64,000 nucleotides of DNA. It comes from Gemmatimonadaceae bacterium. Its GTDB lineage: Bacteria; Gemmatimonadota; Gemmatimonadetes; Gemmatimonadales; Gemmatimonadaceae. Positions 1-7,463 of the stretch are shown one piece after another. The stretch lies in assembly GCA_025934775.1 (NCBI GenBank), contig JAICWO010000007.1, positions 124,001 to 188,000 of the forward strand. The letters are read 5' to 3'. The stretch's first letter is position 1. Every line of letters starts with the position of its first letter. The notes under the pieces were generated by a model that searched no databases, had not been told where the DNA came from, and saw only the letters and a program-made list of their open reading frames with translations. Made by a program: the position numbers and the translations under genes.

Positions 1-547
1 TCTCTTCCGGCGCCTGCTCGATGAGCGCGTCTTCAGCGGACCACAGATTGATCTGCGTGAGGTCGAGCGCGCCGCCGGTGCGTGGGTCGAGCGAAGGCAT
101 CTCGAACCCGTCGTAGAACACGCGGACGCGGCGCACGTCGCCCATGTAGGATCCGATCGCGGGCGCCGCGATCCAACCAGCGTGCAGCATGGTGAGTCCG
201 GGCACGCGATCGAGCAGATCGGCGAGTGTGACCGCGCCGGTGCCGAAGAGCGAGTCGCGATTCCAGTAGAACTTGCGCGCGATGCCGATGTCCATCGGCA
301 ATTCGGCGTGCGCGATCGGCGGCTTGATGGTATCCGGCTTGGTCGCGCGTTTGATGCTGTCCTGCCGGGCGAGCTTGGCGAGGCTGTCCTTGAGAATCGA
401 GTCCGCGCGCACCGGCACGGGCACCGCGAGCGTCGTGTCGCGGTGCCGGGTGGTATCGACCTGCGCTTGCAACGGCCGCTGCAAAACGGCCCCGACCAGC
501 AGGCCGAGGCCACAGAGTATGAGCGAGGAACGCAGCCGCGAAATCAG
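1..547 (-). CDS. TonB-dependent receptor plug-domain protein, N-terminal part (runs off the window)
   Basis: Reading from 547 down to the window edge gives an open frame with no stop. It starts with a basic stretch and a hydrophobic core ending ...QRPLQAQ (a signal peptide). It then has a linker and a plug-like segment (ADLLDRVPGL about residue 105, then YMGDVRRVRVFYDGFEMP). This matches the periplasmic plug of outer-membrane TonB receptors; the barrel would lie outside the window. The frame has no ATG, GTG or TTG near the signal peptide. The most plausible start is CTG at 547-545, overlapping the pepA stop codon (CTGA), with a purine-rich stretch just upstream. A longer form from ATG 661, inside pepA, would bury the signal peptide. 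Family assignment is fairly safe; start and substrate are unknown. Confidence 0.65.
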   Translation of the reverse strand, partial: MISRLRSSLILCGLGLLVGAVLQRPLQAQVDTTRHRDTTLAVPVPVRADSILKDSLAKLARQDSIKRATKPDTIKPPIAHAELPMDIGIARKFYWNRDSLFGTGAVTLADLLDRVPGLTMLHAGWIAAPAIGSYMGDVRRVRVFYDGFEMPSLDPRTGGALDLTQINLWSAEDALIEQAPEE

Positions 548-2034
548 CGTGCGCGCCCCCGCACGAACTCGACGAACGTGCCGACGGGAACACCGGTCGG
601 ACCACGCGGCACCGTGCCGAGATCCGATTCCGTGTACGCCGTGCCAGCGATGTCGAGATGCACCCATGGATATCCTTCGGCGAACTCCTTGAGGAAGAGC
701 GCGGCGGTGATGGTCCCCGCCGGCCGGCCGCCGGAGTTCTTGATGTCGGCGACGTCAGACTTGATGAGATCCTTGTAATCGTCCCACAGCGGCAGCGGCC
801 ACCCCGGCTCGCCCGCGCGCTTGCCCGCGTCCAGCACGTCCTGCACCAACCGGTCGTCCGTCCCCATCACGCCGGTGGCGGTGTGCCCGAGCGCGATGAC
901 GCACGCTCCGGTCAGCGTCGCCGCATCGATGACCGCCTCCGGCGAGAGGCGCTTGGCGAACGACAACACGTCCGCGAGCACGAGTCGTCCTTCGGCGTCG
1001 GTGTTGATGATCTCGATGAACTTGCCATTCGACGCCTGCACGACGTCGCCCGGTTTCATCGCTTCGCCCGATGGCATGTTCGTCGTCGAGCCAATGAGAC
1101 CCACGACGTTCACGGGAAGTTCCAGTCGGCCGATCGCTTCCATCGCGCCGAGCACGCCCGCCGCGCCGCACATGTCGAACTTCATCCACTCCATGCCCTG
1201 CGCCGGCTTGATCGAGATGCCGCCGGAATCGAAGCACAGTCCCTTGCCGACGAGCACCACGGGCTTCCCGTCCTTGGGGCCGCGACGGTACTCGAGCATG
1301 ATCAGCTTTGGGTCTTGCGTGGTGCCCTGCGCGACGGCGAGGAACGATCCCATCTTCTCGCGCTGCATCGCGGCGCGATCGAGCGTGGTGACGGACATCC
1401 CGAGCCGCTTCGCGATGTCGCGCGCGGTGTCGGCGAGATAGTCCGGCGTGCAGACGTTGCCGGGGAGCATGCCGAGGCGGCGCGCAAGCGAGTGGCCGGC
1501 GCCGATCGCCTGCGCGCCGCGAATGCCCGCGTCGCGCGCGCCGGCATCCGCGGCGAGAACGACCGCCGACTCGAGCGGGGCGCGCTGCTCGTCGGCCGGC
1601 GCGGCGCTTTTCATTTCTCTAAAGTCCCACGCGCCGGCCACGAGTCCGACGCCCGCCGCCTCCACCTCGTTGGCCGCGAGCGATCCGGCGAAGAACGCGA
1701 GCTGGCCGACGCCCAGCCGTCCGGCTTGACGCGCGGCGAGCGCCGCGGCGCGCCGCAGTCCGCCGGCGCGATCGGAGGCGTTGCCCGTGCCGACGAGCAG
1801 CAGCCGCTGAATGCCCCGCTCTCCGCCGGCGAGGAACAGCACCTCGTCGCGGCCCCCGCGGAAGTCACGGCGCGCGAGCGCGCGCGCGAGCGCGCCGTTC
1901 GCGGCCTGGTCGGCCGGCTGCAGCTCGCCGGACAGCGTCGGGGCGCTCGGGAGCGCGATGACGAGCAGCGGCGTCTCGAGCGTGCCCAGATCCGGGGCGG
2001 CGGCGGTGAGTGCGAGCGTCATTGCGAGCGTCAT
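544..2034 (-). CDS. pepA: Leucyl aminopeptidase (M17 cytosol aminopeptidase)
   Basis: Cytosolic dinuclear-metal exopeptidase that removes N-terminal residues from peptides. The 496-residue length is normal for M17. The diagnostic signature NTDAEGRL is at about residues 344-351, and the metal/catalytic lysine segment VGKGLCFDSGG is near 265. The N-terminal third is the variable non-catalytic domain. The start lies in a 12-bp tandem repeat, so ATG 2034 and ATG 2022 are both possible and differ by four residues. It is 29 bp downstream of icd on the same strand, and its stop overlaps the start of the TonB plug protein, which suggests co-transcription of the three. Confidence 0.96.
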   Translation of the reverse strand: MTLAMTLALTAAAPDLGTLETPLLVIALPSAPTLSGELQPADQAANGALARALARRDFRGGRDEVLFLAGGERGIQRLLLVGTGNASDRAGGLRRAAALAARQAGRLGVGQLAFFAGSLAANEVEAAGVGLVAGAWDFREMKSAAPADEQRAPLESAVVLAADAGARDAGIRGAQAIGAGHSLARRLGMLPGNVCTPDYLADTARDIAKRLGMSVTTLDRAAMQREKMGSFLAVAQGTTQDPKLIMLEYRRGPKDGKPVVLVGKGLCFDSGGISIKPAQGMEWMKFDMCGAAGVLGAMEAIGRLELPVNVVGLIGSTTNMPSGEAMKPGDVVQASNGKFIEIINTDAEGRLVLADVLSFAKRLSPEAVIDAATLTGACVIALGHTATGVMGTDDRLVQDVLDAGKRAGEPGWPLPLWDDYKDLIKSDVADIKNSGGRPAGTITAALFLKEFAEGYPWVHLDIAGTAYTESDLGTVPRGPTGVPVGTFVEFVRGRAR

Positions 2035-2043
2035 TGCGAGCGT
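2011..2043. repeat. 12-bp tandem repeat over the pepA start codons
   Basis: Two full copies of TGCGAGCGTCAT (plus-strand reading) are followed by nine bases of a third. Each full copy contributes one minus-strand ATG in the pepA frame, so the repeat duplicates the start codon and the next codons (MTLAMTLA). Confidence 0.85.
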
Positions 2044-2063
2044 GGGACGAGGTGAACCGGCCC

Positions 2064-3311
2064 TCAGGCCGACATGCCCTTGATGATCTGATCGCCGAAC
2101 GCCGACGTCGAGACCTCGGTCGCCCCGGGCATCTGCCGCGCGAGGTCGTACGTGACGCGGCGGGACTTGATCGCGTTCTCCAGGCCGCGCACGATCAGCG
2201 TGGCCGCGTCATTCCAACCCATGTATTCAAACATCATCACCCCCGACAGGATCACGCTCCCCGGATTGATCTTGTCGAGATTCGCGTACTTGGGCGCCGT
2301 GCCGTGGGTCGCCTCGAACACCGCCACGCCGTCGCCGACGTTGCCGCCGGGCGCGATCCCGAGGCCGCCAACCTGCGCCGCCGCGGCATCGGAGACGTAA
2401 TCGCCGTTGAGGTTCGGGGTGGCGATGACAGAATACTCATCAGGGCGCAGGAGCAGCTGCTGGAACATCGAGTCCGCGATGCGATCCTTGATGATCACCG
2501 CGTCGGCGCGCGCGTTCGCGCCGCCCCTGGAGAGATCGCCTTCGCTCACCACGCTGTTCGCGAACTGGTCGCGCGCGACCTCGTAGCCCCAGTCGCGGAA
2601 CGCGCCTTCGGTGAACTTCATGATGTTGCCCTTGTGCATCAGCGTGACCGACGGCAGCCCGTGCTTGAGCGCGTACTCGATGGCCATCGCGACGAGCCGC
2701 TTCGAGCCGAACTCCGACATCGGCTTGATGCCGATCGCCGAATCGGGGCGAATGTGCTTGCCGAGCTCCGTCTCGATGAACAGACGCAGCTTCTCCGCTT
2801 CCGGCGACCCCGCCTTCCATTCGATGCCCGCGTAGACGTCTTCGGTGTTCTCGCGGAAGACGACGATGTTGAGCTTCCCGGGATCCTTCATCGGGCTGCC
2901 GACGCCCTCGAAGTAGCGTACCGGCCGAATGCACGCGTAGAGATCGAGCACCTGTCGAAGCGTGACGTTCAGCGAGCGGATGCCGCCGCCGACGGGGGTC
3001 GTGAGCGGCCCCTTGATCGAGACGCGAAACTCCTGCATCGCGTCGATCGTCTCCTGCGGCAGCCAATCCTTGAATTGCGTGAACGCCTTCTCGCCGGCGT
3101 ACACCTCCATCCACGAGACGCGCCGTTCGCCGCCGAACGCCTTGTCGATTGCCGCGTCGAACACGCGGACGGATGCGCGCCAGATGTCGGCGCCGGTGCC
3201 GTCGCCTTCGACGAACGGAATGATGGGATTGTTCGGGACCTCGAGGGTCCCGTTCTCGTATGTGATACGGTCGCCCTGCGTTGGGACCGTGGAGAGCTTG
3301 TACGTTGCCAT
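2064..3311 (-). CDS. icd: Isocitrate dehydrogenase, NADP-dependent
   Basis: Oxidatively decarboxylates isocitrate to 2-oxoglutarate in the TCA cycle (cytosol). At 415 residues it has the usual length of the E. coli-type homodimeric enzyme. The phosphorylatable substrate-binding serine lies in IRSLNVTLR. The active-site segment [16 protein letters not shown] and the cofactor segment [18 protein letters not shown] are present. The Lys-Tyr pair in APKY is the known determinant of NADP preference. ATG 3311 gives the standard N-terminus. A strong tRNA terminator and a second hairpin lie upstream, so icd probably has its own promoter between about 3312 and 3415. pepA follows 29 bp downstream. Confidence 0.96.
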   Translation of the reverse strand: MATYKLSTVPTQGDRITYENGTLEVPNNPIIPFVEGDGTGADIWRASVRVFDAAIDKAFGGERRVSWMEVYAGEKAFTQFKDWLPQETIDAMQEFRVSIKGPLTTPVGGGIRSLNVTLRQVLDLYACIRPVRYFEGVGSPMKDPGKLNIVVFRENTEDVYAGIEWKAGSPEAEKLRLFIETELGKHIRPDSAIGIKPMSEFGSKRLVAMAIEYALKHGLPSVTLMHKGNIMKFTEGAFRDWGYEVARDQFANSVVSEGDLSRGGANARADAVIIKDRIADSMFQQLLLRPDEYSVIATPNLNGDYVSDAAAAQVGGLGIAPGGNVGDGVAVFEATHGTAPKYANLDKINPGSVILSGVMMFEYMGWNDAATLIVRGLENAIKSRRVTYDLARQMPGATEVSTSAFGDQIIKGMSA

Positions 3312-3343
3312 TGAGCGGCGCGGGTTCGAGGCGCAAAAAGGTC

Positions 3344-3367
3344 GAGCGCCGAAAGGTATCGGCGCTC
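3344..3367 (-). other. Hairpin in the icd upstream region
   Basis: Perfect 9-bp stem (GAGCGCCGA / TCGGCGCTC) with a 6-base loop. On the minus strand, four bases after it, there are five T residues (plus-strand A run 3335-3339). It lies 33 bp upstream of the icd start. It could be a second terminator after tRNA-Leu or a hairpin in the icd leader. Confidence 0.5.
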
Positions 3368-3415
3368 GGAAACGCGATCAAGCGAACTGTGAAAGCCGCG
3401 GCGCGGTGCGCGGAG

Positions 3416-3452
3416 AAAAAAGCGCCGCGACACTCCACGAGCATCGCGGCGC
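3416..3452 (-). terminator. Intrinsic terminator downstream of tRNA-Leu
   Basis: Minus-strand reading: perfect 9-bp stem GCGCCGCGA / TCGCGGCGC, 13-base loop, immediately followed by six T residues. It begins 17 bases after the end of the tRNA and is the clearest terminator in this part of the window. Confidence 0.85.
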
Positions 3453-3469
3453 ACATGCCGTCAGGCGAA

Positions 3470-3553
3470 TGCCCAGGGCGGGACTCGAACCCGCAAGACC
3501 CGAAGGTCGGGGGATTTTGAGTCCCCTGCGTCTACCAATTCCACCACCTGGGC
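3470..3553 (-). tRNA. tRNA-Leu (anticodon CAA, decodes UUG)
   Basis: The minus strand folds into a class II tRNA. The acceptor arms GCCCAGG / CCTGGGC carry discriminator A at 3470. The anticodon stem GGGGA / TCCCC encloses loop CTCAAAA with anticodon CAA. There is a long variable arm (CGACCTTCGGGTCTTG) and a T-arm with GTTCGAGTC. CCA is not encoded. It sits 36 bp downstream of the Spy-like gene on the same strand and is followed by an intrinsic terminator. Confidence 0.96.
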
Positions 3554-3589
3554 GTGGGCGGTGAAATCTAGCCTTCACGGCTCGACCGC

Positions 3590-4141
3590 TCAACGCTCGT
3601 CGGGCGGCGGCGCTCCACGCGCCGCACCACCCTGCTGCCGCATCTGCGTCACGCGCTTGTTGAGTTGCTCCTTGAGCCCCTGGTACTTCGCGCGCTGCAG
3701 CGGCGTGAGAAACGCGGAGAGATCCTTCTGCTCGGCCTCGAGCAGGTCGGCGCGCTTGTGCTGCGCGGCGATGAGCTGGTCCATGTAGCCCGCCACTTTG
3801 CTCTGATCGGCGGCGCTCGTGGTATCGAGGATCGCGTTGGCGAGCGCCACGCGCGCCTGCTTCTCCTGGCGCTGCAGCTCGGAGCGTTGTCGCTGATACT
3901 TCAGTTCGACCCGCTGGAGTTGCTGCGTCTGGTCATCGCTCAAGTTGAGCTGCCGCTTCACCACGCCGCTGAACGCCTGACGTACGCGGCGCACGAGCGC
4001 CTGCTGGTCGCGCGCGTCAGCCCGGCGCGCGCCGCGCGGTGCGAGCGGCCGTGCGGTGGCTGACTCGCCGCGCTGCGCGCCCGCCAGCGACGCAACCGCC
4101 ATCAGCACCGCGGCCGCGATCGTCGCCGTGCGGCGAATCAT
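3590..4141 (-). CDS. Exported Spy/CpxP-like LTXXQ-type periplasmic protein
   Basis: 183-residue protein with an N-terminal signal sequence (MIRRTATIAAAVLMAVASLAGA). The rest is helical and rich in Gln, Arg and Lys. LSDDQTQQLQ (about residue 70) and LTPLQRAKYQ (about residue 148) correspond to the paired LTXXQ elements of the Spy/CpxP/ZraP superfamily, whose members act as periplasmic chaperones or metal sensors. Its ATG overlaps the anti-sigma stop codon (ATGA), making it the third gene of a sigma / anti-sigma / periplasmic-protein unit. It may sense envelope stress or metals for the anti-sigma factor; that role is inferred from CnrYXH-like arrangements. The C-terminal tail is Gly/Ala/Pro-rich. 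Confidence 0.75.
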   Translation of the reverse strand: MIRRTATIAAAVLMAVASLAGAQRGESATARPLAPRGARRADARDQQALVRRVRQAFSGVVKRQLNLSDDQTQQLQRVELKYQRQRSELQRQEKQARVALANAILDTTSAADQSKVAGYMDQLIAAQHKRADLLEAEQKDLSAFLTPLQRAKYQGLKEQLNKRVTQMRQQGGAARGAPPPDER

Positions 4142-4863
4142 AAGTCGTCTCCTTCGGACGACGACGTGGTCACGCGCAACGTGACCGGATCGGGATCGGT
4201 CACCGGCACTGGTTTCAGATTGTTGATGTCCTTGAGCAGTGTCTGAAGCTGCTGTTCGTTCAAATCCCCGAGCTGCGCGCCGACATCGGTCGTCGCGGTC
4301 GGCGACTCCGCGGTCGCAAGCTCCGCGGCTGTCGCGGAATTTGCGGCGGAATTTGCGGCAGTAGCGCCAGCTGCGTCGGTGTGATGCGGCGCCGCCTTCG
4401 ACGCCGCGGGCGCACTCTCGCCGGGAGTTGGCGTCTGCGCGACAGTGGTCGGAGCCGGAGCGGTGGTACCTGGCGCGGCCGCCACCGGCGCGACGATCGC
4501 GGATGGCGTCGTCGCCGGCACCGAGGCGGCGCCCCGGTTCAACACGGCCATGGACGTGCCGCCCGCAACCAGCAGCGTGACCGCCGCGGCGACGCGCCAA
4601 TCCGCCCAGACACGACGATGCGGAGTGAGTCGCGCGACGCGCGCGTAGCTCTTCGGCAGCGCCTGTACGACGTAGTTCACATCGACGCGCGGCGTGCGCG
4701 CCACCATCATCGCGCGTGTATTCCGCAGCAGCTCGAGCTCGGCGCGACAATCGACGCACATCTCCACGTGCGCGAGCACCGACGCACGCTCGGCGGCGTC
4801 CAGGCGCTCGTGCAACAGCTCGGGCAGTCGATCGCGGACCTCCGCGTTCATGCAGTCATTCAT
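4138..4863 (-). CDS. Anti-sigma factor, zinc-binding (zf-HC2) single-pass membrane protein
   Basis: 241 residues. The N-terminus carries the anti-sigma zinc motif: Cys4, His32, Cys36 and Cys39 (HVEMCVDC), which binds and inhibits the partner ECF sigma factor in the cytoplasm. A single membrane helix follows at about 90-107. The rest is an Ala/Thr/Pro-rich, presumably periplasmic segment with a short conserved-looking end (LGDLNEQQLQTLLKDINNL). Using ATG 4863 keeps Cys4, so this start is preferred over ATG 4851. It overlaps the sigma gene by 8 bp and the Spy-like gene by 4 bp, a fully coupled three-gene unit. Confidence 0.85.
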   Translation of the reverse strand: MNDCMNAEVRDRLPELLHERLDAAERASVLAHVEMCVDCRAELELLRNTRAMMVARTPRVDVNYVVQALPKSYARVARLTPHRRVWADWRVAAAVTLLVAGGTSMAVLNRGAASVPATTPSAIVAPVAAAPGTTAPAPTTVAQTPTPGESAPAASKAAPHHTDAAGATAANSAANSATAAELATAESPTATTDVGAQLGDLNEQQLQTLLKDINNLKPVPVTDPDPVTLRVTTSSSEGDDL

Positions 4864-5410
4864 CGAGAAACTCCTTCACCGCGCGCATGGCGTTGTGATA
4901 ATGCACTCGTGCGGCTCCTTCCGTCGTGCCGACCGCGTCGGCGATCTCCTTGTACGACAAACCCTCGGCCACGCGAAGCGTGAACACCTCTCGCTGCGTG
5001 GGCGACAGCCTGCCGACCGCCGCCTGCAATCGCTCCTGCATCTCGTCCGCCACGACCGAGTCCAATGCGTCGTATTCGGTCGCCGCGTCGTCCTCCTTGA
5101 TCTCGCTGCGGTCGCGCCGCCGCTTGTCGGCTCGCCGCCGGTCGAGCAGCAGCCGCCGCTCGATCGTGAACAACCAGGTGCGAAACGAGCTGTCGCCGCG
5201 GAAGCCGTCGAGGGAGTTGAACGCTCGGACGAACGTGTCCTGTACGAGCTCGTCCACCTCGTTCCGTTCCCCTGACGCCACCGCGAACCGCGCGAGCGCC
5301 TGGGAATGCCGCTGGACGAGCTCGGTCGCAGCGCGTTCGTCCCCGCCCTTCCACCGTGCGATGAGCTCCCTGTCCCGCTCGTCATCGCTACCCCTCACCG
5401 ATTCGCTCAT
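4856..5410 (-). CDS. RNA polymerase ECF (sigma-70 family, region 2/4) sigma factor
   Basis: About 184 residues. Region 2 includes LVQDTFVRAFNSLDGFRGDS and the -10 recognition helix with FRTWLFTIERRLLLDRRR. An acidic linker follows. Region 4 carries LSPTQREVFTLRVAEGLSY and the helix-turn-helix KEIADAVGTTEGAARVHYH. It directs RNA polymerase to a stress regulon and is held inactive by the downstream membrane anti-sigma factor. ATG 5410 is chosen because it follows GGACGGA and gives a conventional N-terminus; an in-frame TTG at 5419 would add three residues. A candidate ECF-type promoter lies at 5426-5450, suggesting autoregulation. Confidence 0.92.
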   Translation of the reverse strand: MSESVRGSDDERDRELIARWKGGDERAATELVQRHSQALARFAVASGERNEVDELVQDTFVRAFNSLDGFRGDSSFRTWLFTIERRLLLDRRRADKRRRDRSEIKEDDAATEYDALDSVVADEMQERLQAAVGRLSPTQREVFTLRVAEGLSYKEIADAVGTTEGAARVHYHNAMRAVKEFLDE

Positions 5411-5425
5411 TCCGTCCAACAGGTA

Positions 5426-5450
5426 GACGCCACGAGGCCGGCCCCGTTAA
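5426..5450 (-). promoter_or_regulatory. Candidate ECF-type promoter of the sigma/anti-sigma/Spy-like unit
   Basis: Minus-strand TTAAC (5450-5446), a 16-base spacer and CGTC (5429-5426) fit the AAC-N16-CGTC pattern common to self-regulated ECF sigma factors. Transcription would begin only a few bases before ATG 5410, giving a nearly leaderless mRNA. Pattern match only. Confidence 0.35.
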
Positions 5451-5481
5451 GGTTTTTTCGCTTGACGCATCGGCCACGTCC

Positions 5482-6225
5482 ATGTCCGCCGCGGAGATAG
5501 CGTCGCGGCGGCCGCGGCCGACAATATACAAGCCCAACGGCGAGTCAAACTCCGTGCAGCGAATCGCCCACCGCGGCGCCAAACGCGAATTCCCCGAAAA
5601 CACGATTCCCGCCTTCCAGCGCGCGTTCGAACGCGGCGCCGACGCCGTCGAGCTCGACGTGCACTCGACCGGAGACGGCATCGTCATCGTCCACCACGAC
5701 CCCGAGGTACGGATCGACGGCATGACGACGGCGGCGATCGCCGGCGCGCGCTGGGACGACCTTCGCTCCGTCGACCTCGGCGGCGGCGCGTCTATCCCGA
5801 CGCTCGAGCAGGTCATCGCGATCACGCCCCCGCACGCGACGATCTACGTCGAGATCAAAGGCGCGGGCATCGAGCGGCTCGTCGCACAGGTATTGGCGAG
5901 CGCTCGCGTCTCGTGCGCCGTGCACTCGTTCGATCACGCCGCGATCGTCACGATGCGAGCGCTCGCGCCCGAGCTTCCGCGCGGCGTACTATTCGACGGC
6001 AGCACGCCGGATCTCGAGGCGCTCGTTGGGCGCACCGGAGCACGCGACGTGTGGCCGCATTGGAAGCTGATCGATCGTGAGCTCGTGACGCGCACCCACG
6101 CACTCGGCGCGCGGGTGATCGCCTGGACGGTGAACGACCGTCGGAGCGCGGCATCGCTCGCCGCCCTCCGCGTCGATGGCCTGTGCGGCGACGACGTTCG
6201 CGAGTTCGAGGAGCTGATCGCCTAA
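5482..6225 (+). CDS. Glycerophosphodiester phosphodiesterase family protein
   Basis: Hydrolyses glycerophosphodiesters to glycerol-3-phosphate and an alcohol. The 247-residue TIM-barrel protein has the family catalytic residues: HRG at 30-32, PEN at 38-40, ELD at 57-59 and HHD at 71-73, plus VEIKG in the next strand. No signal peptide is evident, so it is probably cytosolic (UgpQ-like). The first 25 residues do not resemble the family. A GTG at 5554 (reading MQRIAHRG) may be the true start, and a TATACA box sits 25 bp upstream of it. It is divergent from the ECF sigma gene and overlaps the convergent small gene by 4 bp. Confidence 0.88.
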   Translation: MSAAEIASRRPRPTIYKPNGESNSVQRIAHRGAKREFPENTIPAFQRAFERGADAVELDVHSTGDGIVIVHHDPEVRIDGMTTAAIAGARWDDLRSVDLGGGASIPTLEQVIAITPPHATIYVEIKGAGIERLVAQVLASARVSCAVHSFDHAAIVTMRALAPELPRGVLFDGSTPDLEALVGRTGARDVWPHWKLIDRELVTRTHALGARVIAWTVNDRRSAASLAALRVDGLCGDDVREFEELIA

Positions 6226-6563
6226 GCGGCGCCCGTTGTCCCGCCCGGCGTCGAAGGCGCCGATGGCGGAGGCGGTGGTGCGGAGCGGCGAGCGCCCGTC
6301 GCTTCCTCGATCAGCGTTTCCAGACGCGCGACTTCCGCTTCGGCGGCGGTGACGTTGTTCATGTGCGCCGTGAGCTCTTCGGGCGCGATCTCTCCGCCCG
6401 CTTTCTTCGCGCGATACACCGCGTAACCCAATCGCTGCGCAAATCTGTCCACGGATTGTCTCGCACGAAACAGCTCGATGCGCAGTTTTCCTTCGTCGAG
6501 CGCCCGCTGCGCGGACCGGCCGGCGCGATCGAGCTCCTGCCGTAGACGGTCGAACAAGGCCAT
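6222..6563 (-). CDS. Small coiled-coil protein of unknown function
   Basis: 113 residues starting MALFDRLRQELDRAGRSAQ, with ATG at 6563. The first ~85 residues are charged and predicted to be helical (LRIELFRARQSVDRFAQRLG, then AAEAEVARLETLIEEATG). This resembles small bacterial proteins that often end in a zinc ribbon, but no Cys pairs are present here. The tail is Ala/Pro/Gly-rich. It sits alone between the GDPD gene (convergent, 4-bp overlap) and the rpmA terminator. No function can be assigned. Confidence 0.6.
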   Translation of the reverse strand: MALFDRLRQELDRAGRSAQRALDEGKLRIELFRARQSVDRFAQRLGYAVYRAKKAGGEIAPEELTAHMNNVTAAEAEVARLETLIEEATGARRSAPPPPPSAPSTPGGTTGAA

Positions 6564-6706
6564 GGTCGAGGCTCCTCTCGAAATCGCGTGGGGCTGCCGA
6601 GTCGCGGACGCGCCGGGATGCACGGCGCGTTCCGCTTGCGTCCAGTTCTGAGAATCATACGCGCTGCCGGCGCCGATCGATTCAGCGCAACGCAATACTG
6701 GGCATG

Positions 6707-6733
6707 AAAAAAAGGGCCCCAGAAGGGGCCCTT
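6707..6733 (-). terminator. Intrinsic terminator of the rplU-rpmA operon
   Basis: Minus-strand GGGCCCC-TTCT-GGGGCCC, a perfect 7-bp GC stem, followed by seven T residues. It starts 24 bp after the rpmA stop codon. Confidence 0.9.
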
Positions 6734-6757
6734 CGTCGTGCGTCGCTCGGGAGCTGC

Positions 6758-7039
6758 TTACGCGGCGGTCGTCGTCTCGGTGGCCTGCGCCGGGTAGACG
6801 CTGACCTTGTAACGGCTCTTGCTGTGGTGCTCGAACTTCACGATGCCGTCGACCAGCGCATAGATCGTGTAGTCCGTGCCGAGGCCAACGTTGCGGCCGG
6901 GGTGCCACTTGGTGCCGCACTGGCGGATGATGATGTTGCCCGCGACGACGCGCTCGCCACCGTACTTTTTCACGCCGCGGTACTTGGGATTGGAATCGCG
7001 GCCGTTGCGCGAGGAGCCGACGCCCTTTTTATGTGCCAT
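6758..7039 (-). CDS. rpmA: Ribosomal protein bL27
   Basis: Component of the 50S subunit near the peptidyl-transferase centre. 93 residues beginning [20 protein letters not shown], the standard bacterial L27 start without the Firmicutes-type cleaved N-terminus. The core [15 protein letters not shown] is intact and the C-terminal tail is Thr/Ala-rich. It lies 12 bp downstream of rplU in the usual L21-L27 order and is closed by a strong terminator. Confidence 0.98.
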   Translation of the reverse strand: MAHKKGVGSSRNGRDSNPKYRGVKKYGGERVVAGNIIIRQCGTKWHPGRNVGLGTDYTIYALVDGIVKFEHHSKSRYKVSVYPAQATETTTAA

Positions 7040-7051
7040 TGGGAACCTCGC

Positions 7052-7369
7052 TCAGCCGAGGGAGATATCGTTGATCCGAACTTCGGTGAAGCCCTGCCGA
7101 TGCCCGCGCTTGCGCGCGTAGTTCTTCCGGCGCTTCTGCTTGAACACCACGATCTTATCGCCGCGGCCGTGGCGGACGATCTCGCCAGTGACCTTGGCGC
7201 CGGTGAGCGCCGGGATGCCGGTCTTCACCGCATTGCCGTCGTTGCCGAGCAGGACGTCGTTGAACTCGATCGTACCGCCCGCCTCGCCGACGACCGAGGG
7301 GATTTTGTATGTGCGGCCCGGCTCGACACGAAACTGCTTGCCGCCGGTGCGGATGATTGCGTAAGCCAT
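7052..7369 (-). CDS. rplU: Ribosomal protein bL21
   Basis: 50S subunit protein of 105 residues: [18 protein letters not shown] at the start, the C-terminal rRNA-binding [16 protein letters not shown], and the terminal VRINDISLG. It is the first gene of the rplU-rpmA operon. No Prp-type protease gene lies between the two, consistent with the non-cleaved L27. A good promoter lies 30-58 bp upstream. Confidence 0.98.
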   Translation of the reverse strand: MAYAIIRTGGKQFRVEPGRTYKIPSVVGEAGGTIEFNDVLLGNDGNAVKTGIPALTGAKVTGEIVRHGRGDKIVVFKQKRRKNYARKRGHRQGFTEVRINDISLG

Positions 7370-7398
7370 GAGAAAATGCGTGACGTGGTGAGCCTATA

Positions 7399-7427
7399 AA
7401 GCTAGGTCAGCGAGTGAGTTGTGTCAA
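7399..7427 (-). promoter_or_regulatory. Vegetative promoter of rplU-rpmA
   Basis: Minus-strand TTGACA (7427-7422), 17-base spacer, TAGCTT (7404-7399). The -35 box is a perfect sigma-70 consensus and the spacing is optimal. It lies in the 94-bp gap between rng and rplU. Confidence 0.6.
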
Positions 7428-7463
7428 CTAGCCTCGTGTTGCCGTGCACCGGGTGCGCTCGAC

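Noticed and set aside
33-605. Open frame of about 190 residues on the minus strand at the window start
   Set aside because: Arg/Ala/His-rich translation without domains; it is out of frame with the signal-peptide and plug-domain frame that covers the same bases.
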